From: Clostridiaceae bacterium
GTDB lineage: Bacteria > Bacillota > Clostridia > DSM-8532
NCBI GenBank assembly: GCA_012520855.1
Contig: JAAYNO010000056.1
Location: 1-42,968 of the forward strand
Length of the DNA stretch: 42,968 bases
Direction: 5' to 3'
Positions 34,084 through 42,960 of this stretch are shown here, in pieces. The translations under genes were made by a program, and so were the position numbers. The notes under the pieces were generated by a model that did no database searches, was not told the DNA's origin, and saw only the letters and a program-made list of their open reading frames with translations. Each line of letters begins with the position of its first letter. Position 1 is the stretch's first letter.

Positions 34084-34983
34084 TTATTTTCTTAACTCAA
34101 TAAAAGATATGTCGGGTCTGTTAAAAATCCTTATGTTTATGACCGAATAGCCTAAACCGCGATTTACTATCATTTTTGAAGACTCAATCTCAAACAGCCC
34201 CGCATCGTACTCCGGGAAAAAAACCCTTTCCGGTGAAAGCAGACCGCCCTTAAATGGCACCTGGATTATTCCTCCGTGTACATGCCCCGAAAGAATCAAA
34301 TCGGCTCCCCATGAGGCGTATTCTCCAAAATATGCCGGGTTATGCGCAAGCAGGATATTGAAGCTATTTCCCCTCTTTCCTATTACTGCTTCAATATATG
34401 ACTTTGTTAAGGATAAATTTTCGTCATAATATTCCGTATCTCTTCTTGAATAATGGTACAATTCCAGAGTAAGCCCTGATAATGTTATTTTGCTTGATCC
34501 TCTTGTTATGGTTGTCTTTTCATTGTCCAAAAGAACAACCCCTCTATCCTTAACCTTCTGTATGAAGTCATAGTAATCGACCCTGGTATCACCGCTGTCA
34601 TTGATCCATTTAGCTATCTGCTCATGATTTCCCAGGCACATATAAACAGGGCAGGCATTGTCAAACTGATCGAGAAAATCTATAAATGCTCCTCCGTCAT
34701 CAACGGTTGAACTTAACATATCTCCTGTAGCAAAAAGTATGTCGGGCTTTAAAGCCCTGATCCTTCTTGCAAGCACAGAATTCTTGCTGCCAAAGGTTTT
34801 CCCGTGCATGTCGCTTATCTGGACTATTTTAAAACCGTTGAACTCATCAGGAAGACTATCATATTTCAATGAATATTTTGTTACCTTAAGGGTATCATTC
34901 TGCCAATACAAAAACAGTATGATGAATATTAGGATCGATATTATATAAACCAATATCTTAACTTTTTTATTTTTCTTAAACAT
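34084..34983 (-). CDS. Membrane-anchored metallophosphoesterase (YkuE/YaeI-like)
   Basis: Calcineurin-like phosphoesterase of 299 residues. Residues about 8-27 (KILVYIISILIFIILFLYW) form an N-terminal membrane anchor. The two-metal site is complete: DMHG (ISDMHGKTFG), GDM (FATGDMLSS), GNHE (LGNHEQ), LAHNPAYF and GHVHGG. Relatives include YkuE and UDP-DAGn pyrophosphatase-like enzymes of the cell envelope, but the substrate here is not known. The ORF track begins with TTG at 34995. ATG at 34983 after GAGG is preferred. It diverges from a flavin-reductase-like gene, sharing a 157-bp intergenic region with a 12-bp palindrome. Confidence 0.93.
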   Translation of the reverse strand: MFKKNKKVKILVYIISILIFIILFLYWQNDTLKVTKYSLKYDSLPDEFNGFKIVQISDMHGKTFGSKNSVLARRIRALKPDILFATGDMLSSTVDDGGAFIDFLDQFDNACPVYMCLGNHEQIAKWINDSGDTRVDYYDFIQKVKDRGVVLLDNEKTTITRGSSKITLSGLTLELYHYSRRDTEYYDENLSLTKSYIEAVIGKRGNSFNILLAHNPAYFGEYASWGADLILSGHVHGGIIQVPFKGGLLSPERVFFPEYDAGLFEIESSKMIVNRGLGYSVINIRIFNRPDISFIELRK

Positions 34984-35052
34984 ATATAACCTCAAACAGT
35001 ATAATGAGTAAATCCAAAATAGCCGTACGCATATAAATTACTTAATTCAAGT

Positions 35053-35064
35053 TAACATATGTTA
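35053..35064. promoter_or_regulatory. 12-bp palindrome in a divergent promoter region
   Basis: TAACATATGTTA, a perfect palindrome 32 bp upstream of the extended -10 of the flavin-reductase-like gene, could be an operator. Confidence 0.35.
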
Positions 35065-35095
35065 TGATTCTTAGTCAACAAAGATACTGATATCA

Positions 35096-35104
35096 TGGTA
35101 TAAT
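35096..35104 (+). promoter_or_regulatory. Extended -10 promoter of the flavin-reductase-like gene
   Basis: TGGTATAAT, 36 bp upstream of the start codon. No strong -35. Confidence 0.5.
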
Positions 35105-35140
35105 CGTTATGGAGAATAAACAAGGGAGTGATAAACATTG

Positions 35141-35647
35141 ATGGAAGGCTTTAAATTGATTAAGGCTGATGAAATCCAGGATAATCCGTTTAAATTGATC
35201 GGGAATGACTGGATGCTGATCACAGCAGGTACCCCGGACAACTACAACACTATGACAGCAAGCTGGGGTGGTATGGGTGTTCTATGGAATAAAAATGTTT
35301 GTTTCATTTTTGTAAGACCCAGCCGATATACTTATGAATTCATGGAAAAGAACCAAACCTTCTCTCTCAGCTTTTTCACCGAGGAGTGGCGAAACGCATT
35401 GAATATATGCGGCACAAAGTCAGGAAGAAATATCAATAAAGCAAAAGAGACAGGGCTTGAGCCTGTTCCCGGAAACCACCATACTACAGGCTTTGCCCAG
35501 GCAAAATTAATAATTGAATGCAGAAAACTTTATTTCCAGGATTTGATCCCAGAACAGTTTTTAGATTCTTCAATAAATAAATGCTATATTGGCGGAGATT
35601 ATCATCGGGTATATGTCGGTGAAATATTGGCAATCAACGTAAAATAA
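35141..35647 (+). CDS. Flavin reductase-like (flavoredoxin) domain protein
   Basis: A 168-residue protein with the split-barrel flavin reductase-like fold. WMLITAGTPDNYNTMTASWGGMGVLWNKNVCFIFVRPSRYTYEFMEKNQTFSLSFF is the usual FMN-binding pattern of this family in anaerobes. Possible roles are electron transfer to flavin or oxidative-stress handling. The partner is unknown. The start may be ATG at 35141 or TTG at 35138, since AAGGGAG lies at acceptable distance for both. Its stop overlaps the stop of convergent hemZ by 14 bp, with no terminator between. Confidence 0.9.
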   Translation: MEGFKLIKADEIQDNPFKLIGNDWMLITAGTPDNYNTMTASWGGMGVLWNKNVCFIFVRPSRYTYEFMEKNQTFSLSFFTEEWRNALNICGTKSGRNINKAKETGLEPVPGNHHTTGFAQAKLIIECRKLYFQDLIPEQFLDSSINKCYIGGDYHRVYVGEILAINVK

Positions 35648-37163
35648 ATGCTTTTTTCCTTTCCAGCATCTCATCCAAACGTTCAATATACTGAGCGACC
35701 TCTTTGACATTATAGGTTCGCTCAATTTTTTTGCCATCATGAGAAACAAATTTTGATATTGCACCGGCTCCCATTGCGATAATTGTCTGAAATTCTTCCA
35801 TGGAATTGATATTATAAATGCATTCAAGTCCCGGCTTTGCATAGCCTGTATTTTCCAGGTTGGCAAGTATGTTCTTTTGTCTGTATAAATAGTATGGTCT
35901 CATACCCATTTTTTCTGCTGAGCGCCTTGCAGCTTCTGTCATAGCCTCTACAACATTGTCTGATGTAAGCTGAAACGAATTTATATTTTCATGAAGCCTT
36001 GAGGCTCTTTTTACCGCCATTGTATGGACCGTCAGGCTATCGGGAGCCATTTCTTCTATTCTCTCAAGGGTATATTCAAACATCTCTTCATCTTCATTCG
36101 GAAGACCTGCTATAATATCCATATTTATATTATTAAAACCCATTTCTCTTGCCATCAAAAATTTGTTACTGATATCACCGGGAGTATGATTTCTCCCTAT
36201 TGTCTTTAATGTTGCGGCATTCATTGTCTGAGGATTTATGCTAATTCTGGTTATATCATTATTTTTTAAAATTTTTAGCTTTTCCTCGGTGATCGTATCA
36301 GGCCGCCCTGCCTCAACTGTAAATTCTATATTTTTAATATGAAATGTTTCGTTTAAAATCTCTAAAACTCTGTTTAAGCTATAACTGTCAAGCGACGTGG
36401 GAGTTCCTCCTCCGACATATACCGACCGAACAGTAAGATTTTTATTTTTGGTTATTTGTCCAACAAAGCGGATCTCTTTTTCAAGAGCTTTAATATAATC
36501 CGGGATCAATGGTTTAAACACCCCTGTGGGGTATGAAGTAAAGGAGCAGTATAAACATTTGCTGGTACAGAAAGGTATACCCACATAAAGGTGAATGCTT
36601 CTTGCATCGGTTTTTGTATATGGTATTTCTGCATTTGCCACATCAGAGAGCAATCCGGCCTTATCCCGGTTCATTGCGGTTGCTTTTACAAGCATTTTGA
36701 TCGTATCTTCTTTACTCAGCCCATCTCTTATACATCCCATTGCAAGCTTAACAGGCCTTACCCCTGTTAAAGAACCATAGGGAAGCTGTTTTCCGGTGAC
36801 CTTTGATAAAACCTCAACAATAAGAGCGCCAGCAAGTATTTTTTTGCTTTTTAGGACCCTGCCTCCAGGTTGGTTGATTTCACTTTCGGAAACAGTTACC
36901 GAACTTGAATAATCAGGCTGTATTCGTGTGGAAGAAAGGTTTCTAACAACATCGTATCCTTCCAGATGGGAATAGTATTCGACCTTGCATTGCCATATGT
37001 CTTCATTTTTTACCTTTATAAACAATACAGAACCGGATATGGATTCATTTTCAGGATAAAACATGAAATAATCATCCTTAAAAAAAAGGCGTAACAGCAG
37101 CCACGCCTCATATTCCATGTCTATGCCGTCTATAGCTATCCAAAGTCTCGTCGGATCAGACAT
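35634..37163 (-). CDS. hemZ: Coproporphyrinogen III oxidase-like radical SAM protein HemZ
   Basis: Radical SAM enzyme of 509 residues in the HemN/HemW/HemZ group. In Firmicutes HemZ is annotated as an oxygen-independent coproporphyrinogen dehydrogenase, though biochemical support is limited. The 4Fe-4S motif is GIPFCTSKCLYCSFTSYP (CxxxCxxC). It is followed by VYVGGGTPTSLDSY for SAM binding, FTVEAGRPDTITEEKL, RISINPQTMN and DIIAGLPNEDEEMF. An N-terminal ~170-residue domain is typical of HemZ and absent from HemN. ATG 37163 follows GGGAG and overlaps the MBL gene stop by 8 bp (ATGTCTGA). It is the last gene of the recJ-relA-dtd-MBL-hemZ operon. Confidence 0.93.
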   Translation of the reverse strand: MSDPTRLWIAIDGIDMEYEAWLLLRLFFKDDYFMFYPENESISGSVLFIKVKNEDIWQCKVEYYSHLEGYDVVRNLSSTRIQPDYSSSVTVSESEINQPGGRVLKSKKILAGALIVEVLSKVTGKQLPYGSLTGVRPVKLAMGCIRDGLSKEDTIKMLVKATAMNRDKAGLLSDVANAEIPYTKTDARSIHLYVGIPFCTSKCLYCSFTSYPTGVFKPLIPDYIKALEKEIRFVGQITKNKNLTVRSVYVGGGTPTSLDSYSLNRVLEILNETFHIKNIEFTVEAGRPDTITEEKLKILKNNDITRISINPQTMNAATLKTIGRNHTPGDISNKFLMAREMGFNNINMDIIAGLPNEDEEMFEYTLERIEEMAPDSLTVHTMAVKRASRLHENINSFQLTSDNVVEAMTEAARRSAEKMGMRPYYLYRQKNILANLENTGYAKPGLECIYNINSMEEFQTIIAMGAGAISKFVSHDGKKIERTYNVKEVAQYIERLDEMLERKKAFILR

Positions 37164-37773
37164 AAGGATTGTTCTCCCTTTCAAAGGCAATTGTTGTTGA
37201 AGGTCCATGTCCCGGGTAGACCACAACATCATCATTCAGTGTATATAAACGATTTTTTATGGAACTTGAAAGCTGTTTGAGGCTTCCTCCGGATAAATCG
37301 GTTCTGCCTATACTAAGTTGAAACAGTGTATCCCCTGTAAACAGCATTTTATCACATAGCACCGATATACCACCTGGAGAATGGCCCGGTGTATGGATTA
37401 TTTCCAATACGTCATCTCCTAAAGGAAGCTTGTCGCCGTCTTTTAGATGATAATCCGGAGGAAAGTGCAATAAATCAATATCAAAACCGAATAAGTCATA
37501 CCCGTTTTTAACAGGGTCCGAGTATAATTGCATATCGTCCTTATGAATGCAAAGAAGAGCGTCGGTCTCATTCTTTATCTCCCCTGCGTAAAGTATATGG
37601 TCAATATGTCCATGGGTCAGGATGATATATCTTGCATTGAGATTTCTTTCTCTAAGCACTTTTAATATATCTTTCGGTTTGTTGCCGCAATCGATGATCG
37701 CGCAATCATTCCTGCTTTCAACAATATATGTGTTGGAGCCGAACACTCCGTTGGATAAAATCGTAAGTTCCAT
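37156..37773 (-). CDS. Metallo-beta-lactamase fold hydrolase (glyoxalase II-like)
   Basis: A 205-residue MBL-fold hydrolase close to the YqgX/glyoxalase II-like group. The metal motif is LTHGHIDHI, followed by HTPGHSPGGISV, FTGDTLFQLSIGRTDL and a terminal VVYPGHGPSTTI. The substrate, possibly a thioester, is not determinable. The ORF track begins at 37782, but AGGGA lies too close to that ATG. The second ATG at 37773 has correct spacing. It lies 12 bp after dtd and overlaps hemZ, so it belongs to the conserved relA-dtd-MBL-hemZ series. Confidence 0.92.
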   Translation of the reverse strand: MELTILSNGVFGSNTYIVESRNDCAIIDCGNKPKDILKVLRERNLNARYIILTHGHIDHILYAGEIKNETDALLCIHKDDMQLYSDPVKNGYDLFGFDIDLLHFPPDYHLKDGDKLPLGDDVLEIIHTPGHSPGGISVLCDKMLFTGDTLFQLSIGRTDLSGGSLKQLSSSIKNRLYTLNDDVVVYPGHGPSTTIAFERENNPYV

Positions 37774-37785
37774 TTTACTCATTCC

Positions 37786-38238
37786 CTAAAAAGTTTTTTT
37801 ACTGTCTATAAGCAAAGTTACCGGTCCGTCATTTATAAAATCAACTTCCATTTCAGCCTGAAAAACACCCGATTCAACTTTTAAACCATAATCCATCCTT
37901 AGCAGATCCATGAATCTCTCATACATATCCTGAGCCTTCTCAGGTCTGGCAGCGCTTGAATAACTGGGACGCCTGCCTTTTCGGCAATCACCGTAAAGAG
38001 TGAACTGGGAGACCACAAGAGCTTGTCCTCCTATATCAAGCACCGATAAATTCATTTTATCCTCAGAGTCCTCAAAAATTCGTAGATTCGCTACCTTCTC
38101 GGCCATATATTCCAAATCCCTGATTTCATCATCTTCGCCTACACCCAGAAGCACAAGGATCCCTCTTTCTATTTTACCGGTTACACTACCGTTGACCCTA
38201 ACTTCCGCACGTTTAACACGTTGAACAACAGCTCTCAT
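37786..38238 (-). CDS. dtd: D-aminoacyl-tRNA deacylase
   Basis: DTD hydrolyses D-aminoacyl-tRNAs, and also Gly-tRNAAla, to keep translation homochiral. The 150-residue length is standard. The two active-site motifs are [18 protein letters not shown] (SQFT) and the C-terminal [10 protein letters not shown] (GP cis-proline motif). Both subunits of the dimer contribute to the site. It begins 34 bp after the relA stop and is followed by the MBL hydrolase, the standard clostridial order. Confidence 0.97.
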   Translation of the reverse strand: MRAVVQRVKRAEVRVNGSVTGKIERGILVLLGVGEDDEIRDLEYMAEKVANLRIFEDSEDKMNLSVLDIGGQALVVSQFTLYGDCRKGRRPSYSSAARPEKAQDMYERFMDLLRMDYGLKVESGVFQAEMEVDFINDGPVTLLIDSKKTF

Positions 38239-38272
38239 ACGATCCTCCGCATCGTTTCGCAGTATTTTTTAT

Positions 38273-40471
38273 TTACTTGTTTCTCGATATTTCAAATACA
38301 TCTTTTATACGGCTCATTTTAGCTATTATTTTATCTAACTGCTCGGTATTATTTATTTCAAGAGTCATGTGCATCAATACCGACATTTCTTTATTCGTTC
38401 TTGCATTTATTGCTCTTAAAGGAATCCTGGACTCACCTATGGCATTTGTGATCTCAACAATAAGTCCTGTTCTGTCATGTGCCTTAAGCGTAATTTCCGC
38501 CAAATAAGATACATTCGGCGATACGCTTTTGTACCAGTAAACCTCTATTAGCCTTGCATCTCCGTCAATTATTGTATTTCGTACATTAGGGCAATCTCTT
38601 CTGTGAACGGAAACTCCCCTGCCCCTTGTGATATAGCCGATTATCTCATCGCCGGGAACCGGATTGCAGCACCGGGATAATCTGACTAAACAATTATCTA
38701 TACCCTTTACTATAACACCGCTTTCAGGTATGTTCTTACTCTTCTTTTTCTTTTCCTTTTCAATCTGGTCGAGAAGTACCTTTGTTTGCTCTTCAGGTGG
38801 CAGACTTTTTCTATATTCATCTTTAAGCCTTGTTACAATCTTTTTGGCTGTTATCGCCCCAAGCGCTATAGCTGCGTAAAGATCATCAACACTATGGAAA
38901 TTATATTTTTTAAGGATAGTATCAATAAAGTCGCTTTTAATGACTTGATTCACTGTAAGGCCGTTCCTTTTGACTTCCTTCTCAAATAAATCCTTTCCAT
39001 GCTCTACATTTTCTTCTCTTTTTTCTTTCTTGAACCATTGATTGATCTTACTTCGCGCCTGGGAAGTCTTGACTATTTTGAGCCAGTCCCTGCTGGGTCC
39101 GTTGCTGGCACTGGATGTTATTATCTCAACAATATCACCGTTTTTAAGTTCATAATCTAATTTTTCAATTCTGCCGTTAACCTTGGCACCTATCATTCTG
39201 TTACCGACAGCACTGTGGATTAAATAAGCAAAATCTATAGGGGTGGATCCAGCCTTTAGGTTTTTAACATCTCCCTTAGGCGTGAAAACAAATACTTCAT
39301 CGGTAAATAAATCAATTTTAAGGTTTTCCATGAATTCATCAGGGTCTTTAGCATCTTTCTGCCATTCGATCATTTGCCTTAGCCATGAAAGCTTCTCGGC
39401 ATATGATTTTTCACCATATCCGCCTTCTTTATATTGCCAGTGGGCGGCTATACCGACTTCAGCTACTCTATGCATTTCCCATGTTCTGATTTGGATTTCG
39501 AAGGGGATCCCCTCCGGACCTATGACTGTTGAGTGAAGTGACTGATACATATTTGGTTTAGGCATCGAAATATAATCTTTAAAACGCCCCGGCAAGGGTT
39601 TAAACATCTCATGCATGAGTCCTAAAACAGTGTAGCAATCCTTTACAGAATTGACAATCAAACGTATTGCAAATAGGTCATATATTTGATCGATAGTTTT
39701 ATTCTGAGTAGTCATTTTTTTATATATGCTGTATAGGTGCTTTGCTCTGCCTTCTATTGATGCGTCTATGTTTACTTCGGCAGTTTTTCTCCTTACATCC
39801 TCAATTACGTTATTAATGTATTCTTCACGTTCTCTGCGTTTTTTTGCGATTTTTTCAACAAGGTCATAATAACTCTTTTCATCGGTATATCTGAAGCTTA
39901 AATCTTCCAGTTCGCCTTTGATTTTATGGATACCAAGTCGGTGAGCCAGGGGGGCATATATTTCCATGGTTTCGCGTGCCTTTTGCTCCTGTTTGTCCTT
40001 GGACATAAACTTTAGGGTTCTCATATTATGAAGGCGATCGGCAAGCTTTATTATAATCACTCTGATATCTTTTGCCATAGCTAAAAACATTTTGCGGAAA
40101 TTTTCTGCCTGAATTTCCTGCTTTGTTGTATATGGTATTTTTGTAAGCTTTGTAACGCCTTCAACGAGTTCGGCAATTTCTGATCCAAATTCCTTTTTAA
40201 TACGCTCATAAGTAAATGTTGTGTCTTCTATAGTATCGTGAAGGATCCCGGCAGCGATCGAGCTTTCATCCATTTCGAGCTCAGCTAAAATACACCCAAC
40301 CTCAACAGGATGGATGATATACGGGTCTCCCGAAACTCGTTCCTGACCTTCATGAGCTTTGGTAGAAAGATTATAAGCTTTCTCAATCAGGTCGAAATTC
40401 GCATTCGGATTGTATTTTTCAATTTGCCCCTTAAGTCTCATGAACTCGTTAATCATTTTCTCACCAATCAT
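38273..40471 (-). CDS. relA: Bifunctional (p)ppGpp synthetase/hydrolase
   Basis: Rel-type stringent response enzyme of 732 residues. An HD hydrolase domain at about 40-195 has HPVEVGCILAELEMDESSIAAGILHDTIEDT. The synthetase domain at about 230-350 has the RFKD motif (GRFKDYISMPKPNMYQSLHST), which marks bifunctional Rel. The TGS domain follows (VFVFTPKGDVKNLKAGSTPIDFAYLIHSAVG), then a linker with a Cys cluster (CLVRLSRCCNPVPGDEIIGYI) and a C-terminal ACT domain. The start ATG overlaps the recJ stop in ATGA, suggesting coupling. ATG 40456 is an alternative. apt, often found between recJ and relA, is absent. Confidence 0.96.
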   Translation of the reverse strand: MIGEKMINEFMRLKGQIEKYNPNANFDLIEKAYNLSTKAHEGQERVSGDPYIIHPVEVGCILAELEMDESSIAAGILHDTIEDTTFTYERIKKEFGSEIAELVEGVTKLTKIPYTTKQEIQAENFRKMFLAMAKDIRVIIIKLADRLHNMRTLKFMSKDKQEQKARETMEIYAPLAHRLGIHKIKGELEDLSFRYTDEKSYYDLVEKIAKKRREREEYINNVIEDVRRKTAEVNIDASIEGRAKHLYSIYKKMTTQNKTIDQIYDLFAIRLIVNSVKDCYTVLGLMHEMFKPLPGRFKDYISMPKPNMYQSLHSTVIGPEGIPFEIQIRTWEMHRVAEVGIAAHWQYKEGGYGEKSYAEKLSWLRQMIEWQKDAKDPDEFMENLKIDLFTDEVFVFTPKGDVKNLKAGSTPIDFAYLIHSAVGNRMIGAKVNGRIEKLDYELKNGDIVEIITSSASNGPSRDWLKIVKTSQARSKINQWFKKEKREENVEHGKDLFEKEVKRNGLTVNQVIKSDFIDTILKKYNFHSVDDLYAAIALGAITAKKIVTRLKDEYRKSLPPEEQTKVLLDQIEKEKKKKSKNIPESGVIVKGIDNCLVRLSRCCNPVPGDEIIGYITRGRGVSVHRRDCPNVRNTIIDGDARLIEVYWYKSVSPNVSYLAEITLKAHDRTGLIVEITNAIGESRIPLRAINARTNKEMSVLMHMTLEINNTEQLDKIIAKMSRIKDVFEISRNK

Positions 40472-42639
40472 TCCATAGAAGCTGCCGTTTCATGAACCCA
40501 ATCCAAAATTTCCGAATCCTTAAGATCAACTTTTGTTGCTTCATCAATTAAATTGACCCTGTAAGAACCATCTGCTTCAAGGCTTAATTCCAATAGTCCC
40601 AACTCATCAAAAACCAGCAGTGAAACAAAAAATTTGAAAAAATTAATATTACTTTTTGTCTCTTTTGCAAGTATTCTGGCATGTACAAACATATCGGGAA
40701 CAGATAAAGAATCTGATATCCTCCGCCGTACATATTTGTATATGACTGCAAGGATGTCCCTTTTTACTACAATATCGTCAAAATTGATCGTTTCATCAAT
40801 AATCCTATTATAAAGCCATTTTTTATCGCAATCAAGACACTCGACGCCCAGAGCGACTTTATACAGCAGTTGGTTTCTTTTTATAACCGTTTCTGTAAGT
40901 CTGATGTCAAGAAGCTTTATTTGCAATGACTGTATTCCTCTGAAATCATTTATCTCTTGAGTAAAAACTATGTCTGTTTTATCGCCGATAAATAAGCCTC
41001 TTTCAAGATACCCCTTTCCAAAATAAATACCCTCGATATTTTGCCCTTCAATATCAAAAGTAAGCTTAAGATGCTTACCGTCCCCTATAGTTTTTTTCCC
41101 GAGAAGTATCGCGCCCCTGAAACAGAAAACAGGCATCGGGTTGCCTACACCAAAAGGTTTCATATATGTGATCTGTTTTGCTGTTGTTAAATTTATATCA
41201 ACACCTTTGGCTTCAAAATCGATTTGAATTTCCGGAATAAGCATTTCATCAGTTATTAGCTTATCGGCATAATCATTTATTCTGTTTCGGAACAACGGAA
41301 GTTCTTTAGTATAAATCTTTAGTCCTCCGGCCTGTTCGTGCCCTCCGTATTTAACCAAAATATCTGATTGTGCTTCCATGGCTTTATATAGATTAAAGCC
41401 TTCAATGCTTCTTCCAGATCCGACAGCATAGCTGTCGGACTTTTCGTCTTCTATAGAAAATACAAAGGCTGGTTTGTGGTAACGATCCACAAGCTTTGAA
41501 GCCACAATTCCTATAACACCGTGATGCCAGCCCTTGTTATATACGACAAGAACCTTCTGCTCCTTATATTCAGCATCGTTTTCAATAATTTTTACCGCTT
41601 CTTTATAAATTCCATCCTGTATCTGCTGCCTTTCAGCATTGGATCTGCTGAGAAGAATTGCCAGCTTTTCGGCCTCAGCTTCGTTTTCAGTCGTAAAAAG
41701 CCTGACTGCAGTACTTGCATCCCCCATGCGTCCTGCGGCATTTATTCGCGGAGCAAGTATAAAGGACAGTCTGTATGAATCAACGATCCTGTCATCAGGC
41801 AAGGATACCTTCAACAAAGCTTTCATGCCTGTGCATGGATTTGAAGTAATCTTATCTATTCCGAAGCGGGCTATTATTCTGTTTTCACCGGTCAATGATA
41901 CAATATCGGCAATTGTAGCAATGGCTGCAATATCAAGGTACTCTTCAAATATCTTCGGTTTACCCAGTCTTATACCGAGCGCATGAACCAGCTTAAGAGC
42001 TACACCCGCACCACAAAGATTTTTAAAGGGGTATTTGCTCTCCGGAAGGTGAGGATTCAGAATAGCCAGAGCCTTGGGCACCAGATCCATGTTGCATTGA
42101 TGGTGATCGGTTATTATTATGTCAACAGTCTTCCCTTTAAGAGCACATTTCTCGTATATGGATTCTATCTGTAAGCGTCCTGAGATACCGCAGTCTACAG
42201 TTATAACCAAATCAAGATCATTGTTGCTTATGTAATCGACTGCTATATCGGAGATGCCATATCCTTCGTCGATCCTGTCGGGGATATAAAATTCAGGCTG
42301 TAAATTGAATCTATTGAAAAACCTTAATAAAATAGAAGTCGCTGAAACGCCGTCGGCATCATAATCTCCGTATATCAGTATTTTTTCTTTCTTTTCTATT
42401 GCCGATATTATTCTGTCAACTGCAATATCCATACCCTCAAGCAAAAAAGGGTCATGCATATCCTCAAGGGTCGGCCGCAAAAAAGACTCAATATCTCTTT
42501 GGTTTATTAAGCCTCTTTGCGCCAGCAACTTTCTGATTATCCCCGGTATCTCTTTGTTTTTTGAATCGTTAATGCCGGTAAAACTGGTTTCGGTATTGAT
42601 TGTCCATCTCTTTCCATTGCCAAGATAGAAGTTTTCCAT
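40468..42639 (-). CDS. recJ: Single-stranded-DNA-specific exonuclease RecJ
   Basis: 5'-3' exonuclease on single-stranded DNA used in recombination and mismatch and base repair. Of 723 residues, the catalytic DHH phosphoesterase domain contains ILIYGDYDADGVSATSIL (motif I), VITVDCGIS, IITDHHQC (DHH) and the DHHA1 segment KYGGHEQAGGLKI. An OB-fold and a C-terminal extension complete the core, so the protein is longer than E. coli RecJ (577) but ordinary for Firmicutes. The start ATG has AAGGAC 8 bp upstream. It is the first gene of the recJ-relA-dtd-MBL-hemZ operon. Confidence 0.96.
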   Translation of the reverse strand: MENFYLGNGKRWTINTETSFTGINDSKNKEIPGIIRKLLAQRGLINQRDIESFLRPTLEDMHDPFLLEGMDIAVDRIISAIEKKEKILIYGDYDADGVSATSILLRFFNRFNLQPEFYIPDRIDEGYGISDIAVDYISNNDLDLVITVDCGISGRLQIESIYEKCALKGKTVDIIITDHHQCNMDLVPKALAILNPHLPESKYPFKNLCGAGVALKLVHALGIRLGKPKIFEEYLDIAAIATIADIVSLTGENRIIARFGIDKITSNPCTGMKALLKVSLPDDRIVDSYRLSFILAPRINAAGRMGDASTAVRLFTTENEAEAEKLAILLSRSNAERQQIQDGIYKEAVKIIENDAEYKEQKVLVVYNKGWHHGVIGIVASKLVDRYHKPAFVFSIEDEKSDSYAVGSGRSIEGFNLYKAMEAQSDILVKYGGHEQAGGLKIYTKELPLFRNRINDYADKLITDEMLIPEIQIDFEAKGVDINLTTAKQITYMKPFGVGNPMPVFCFRGAILLGKKTIGDGKHLKLTFDIEGQNIEGIYFGKGYLERGLFIGDKTDIVFTQEINDFRGIQSLQIKLLDIRLTETVIKRNQLLYKVALGVECLDCDKKWLYNRIIDETINFDDIVVKRDILAVIYKYVRRRISDSLSVPDMFVHARILAKETKSNINFFKFFVSLLVFDELGLLELSLEADGSYRVNLIDEATKVDLKDSEILDWVHETAASME

Positions 42640-42657
42640 AGGCTTTTGTCCTTATAA

Positions 42658-42686
42658 ATTAATTTGTCGATTGTGGTTCTGGTCAA
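42658..42686 (-). promoter_or_regulatory. Possible promoter of the recJ operon
   Basis: On the minus strand TTGACC, a 17-nt spacer and ATTAAT. The -35 is good and the -10 poor. Confidence 0.35.
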
Positions 42687-42698
42687 TGATCCTGCTTT

Positions 42699-42737
42699 AA
42701 TAACAAAGCCCGAAGAATTGCTCCGGGCTTTGTTATT
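42699..42737 (-). terminator. Terminator of rpsU
   Basis: Fourteen-base perfect stem AATAACAAAGCCCG/CGGGCTTTGTTATT with an 11-nt loop, 46 bp after the rpsU stop on the minus strand. Confidence 0.85.
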
Positions 42738-42783
42738 TATTAAAATTTTATTAAGGCCATTTTTAGGGTCGACAAAATATCCC

Positions 42784-42960
42784 TTATTTTGTTTTCCTTT
42801 TCCTCGCAGCCTCGGACTTTTTCTTGCGTTTCACGCTGGGCTTGACATAGTGCTCTCTCTTCCTCACTTCAGCGAGAACGCCTGCCTTCGCACATTGTCT
42901 CTTAAATCTTTTCAGCGCACTGTCAAGGGATTCGTTCTCCTTAACTCTTACTTCAGACAC
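42784..42960 (-). CDS. rpsU: 30S ribosomal protein S21
   Basis: Absent from the ORF track. On the minus strand the reading frame gives a complete 58-residue protein ([18 protein letters not shown]... ending ARKRKTK) that matches S21, including the basic C-terminal [14 protein letters not shown]21 binds the 30S platform and helps base pairing of mRNA with the anti-Shine-Dalgarno end. The start is GTG at 42960. Only eight bases remain upstream (GGATAGAT), so the ribosome binding site is cut by the window end and the start cannot be fully verified. The gene is closed by a strong terminator at 42699. Confidence 0.95.
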   Translation of the reverse strand: MSEVRVKENESLDSALKRFKRQCAKAGVLAEVRKREHYVKPSVKRKKKSEAARKRKTK

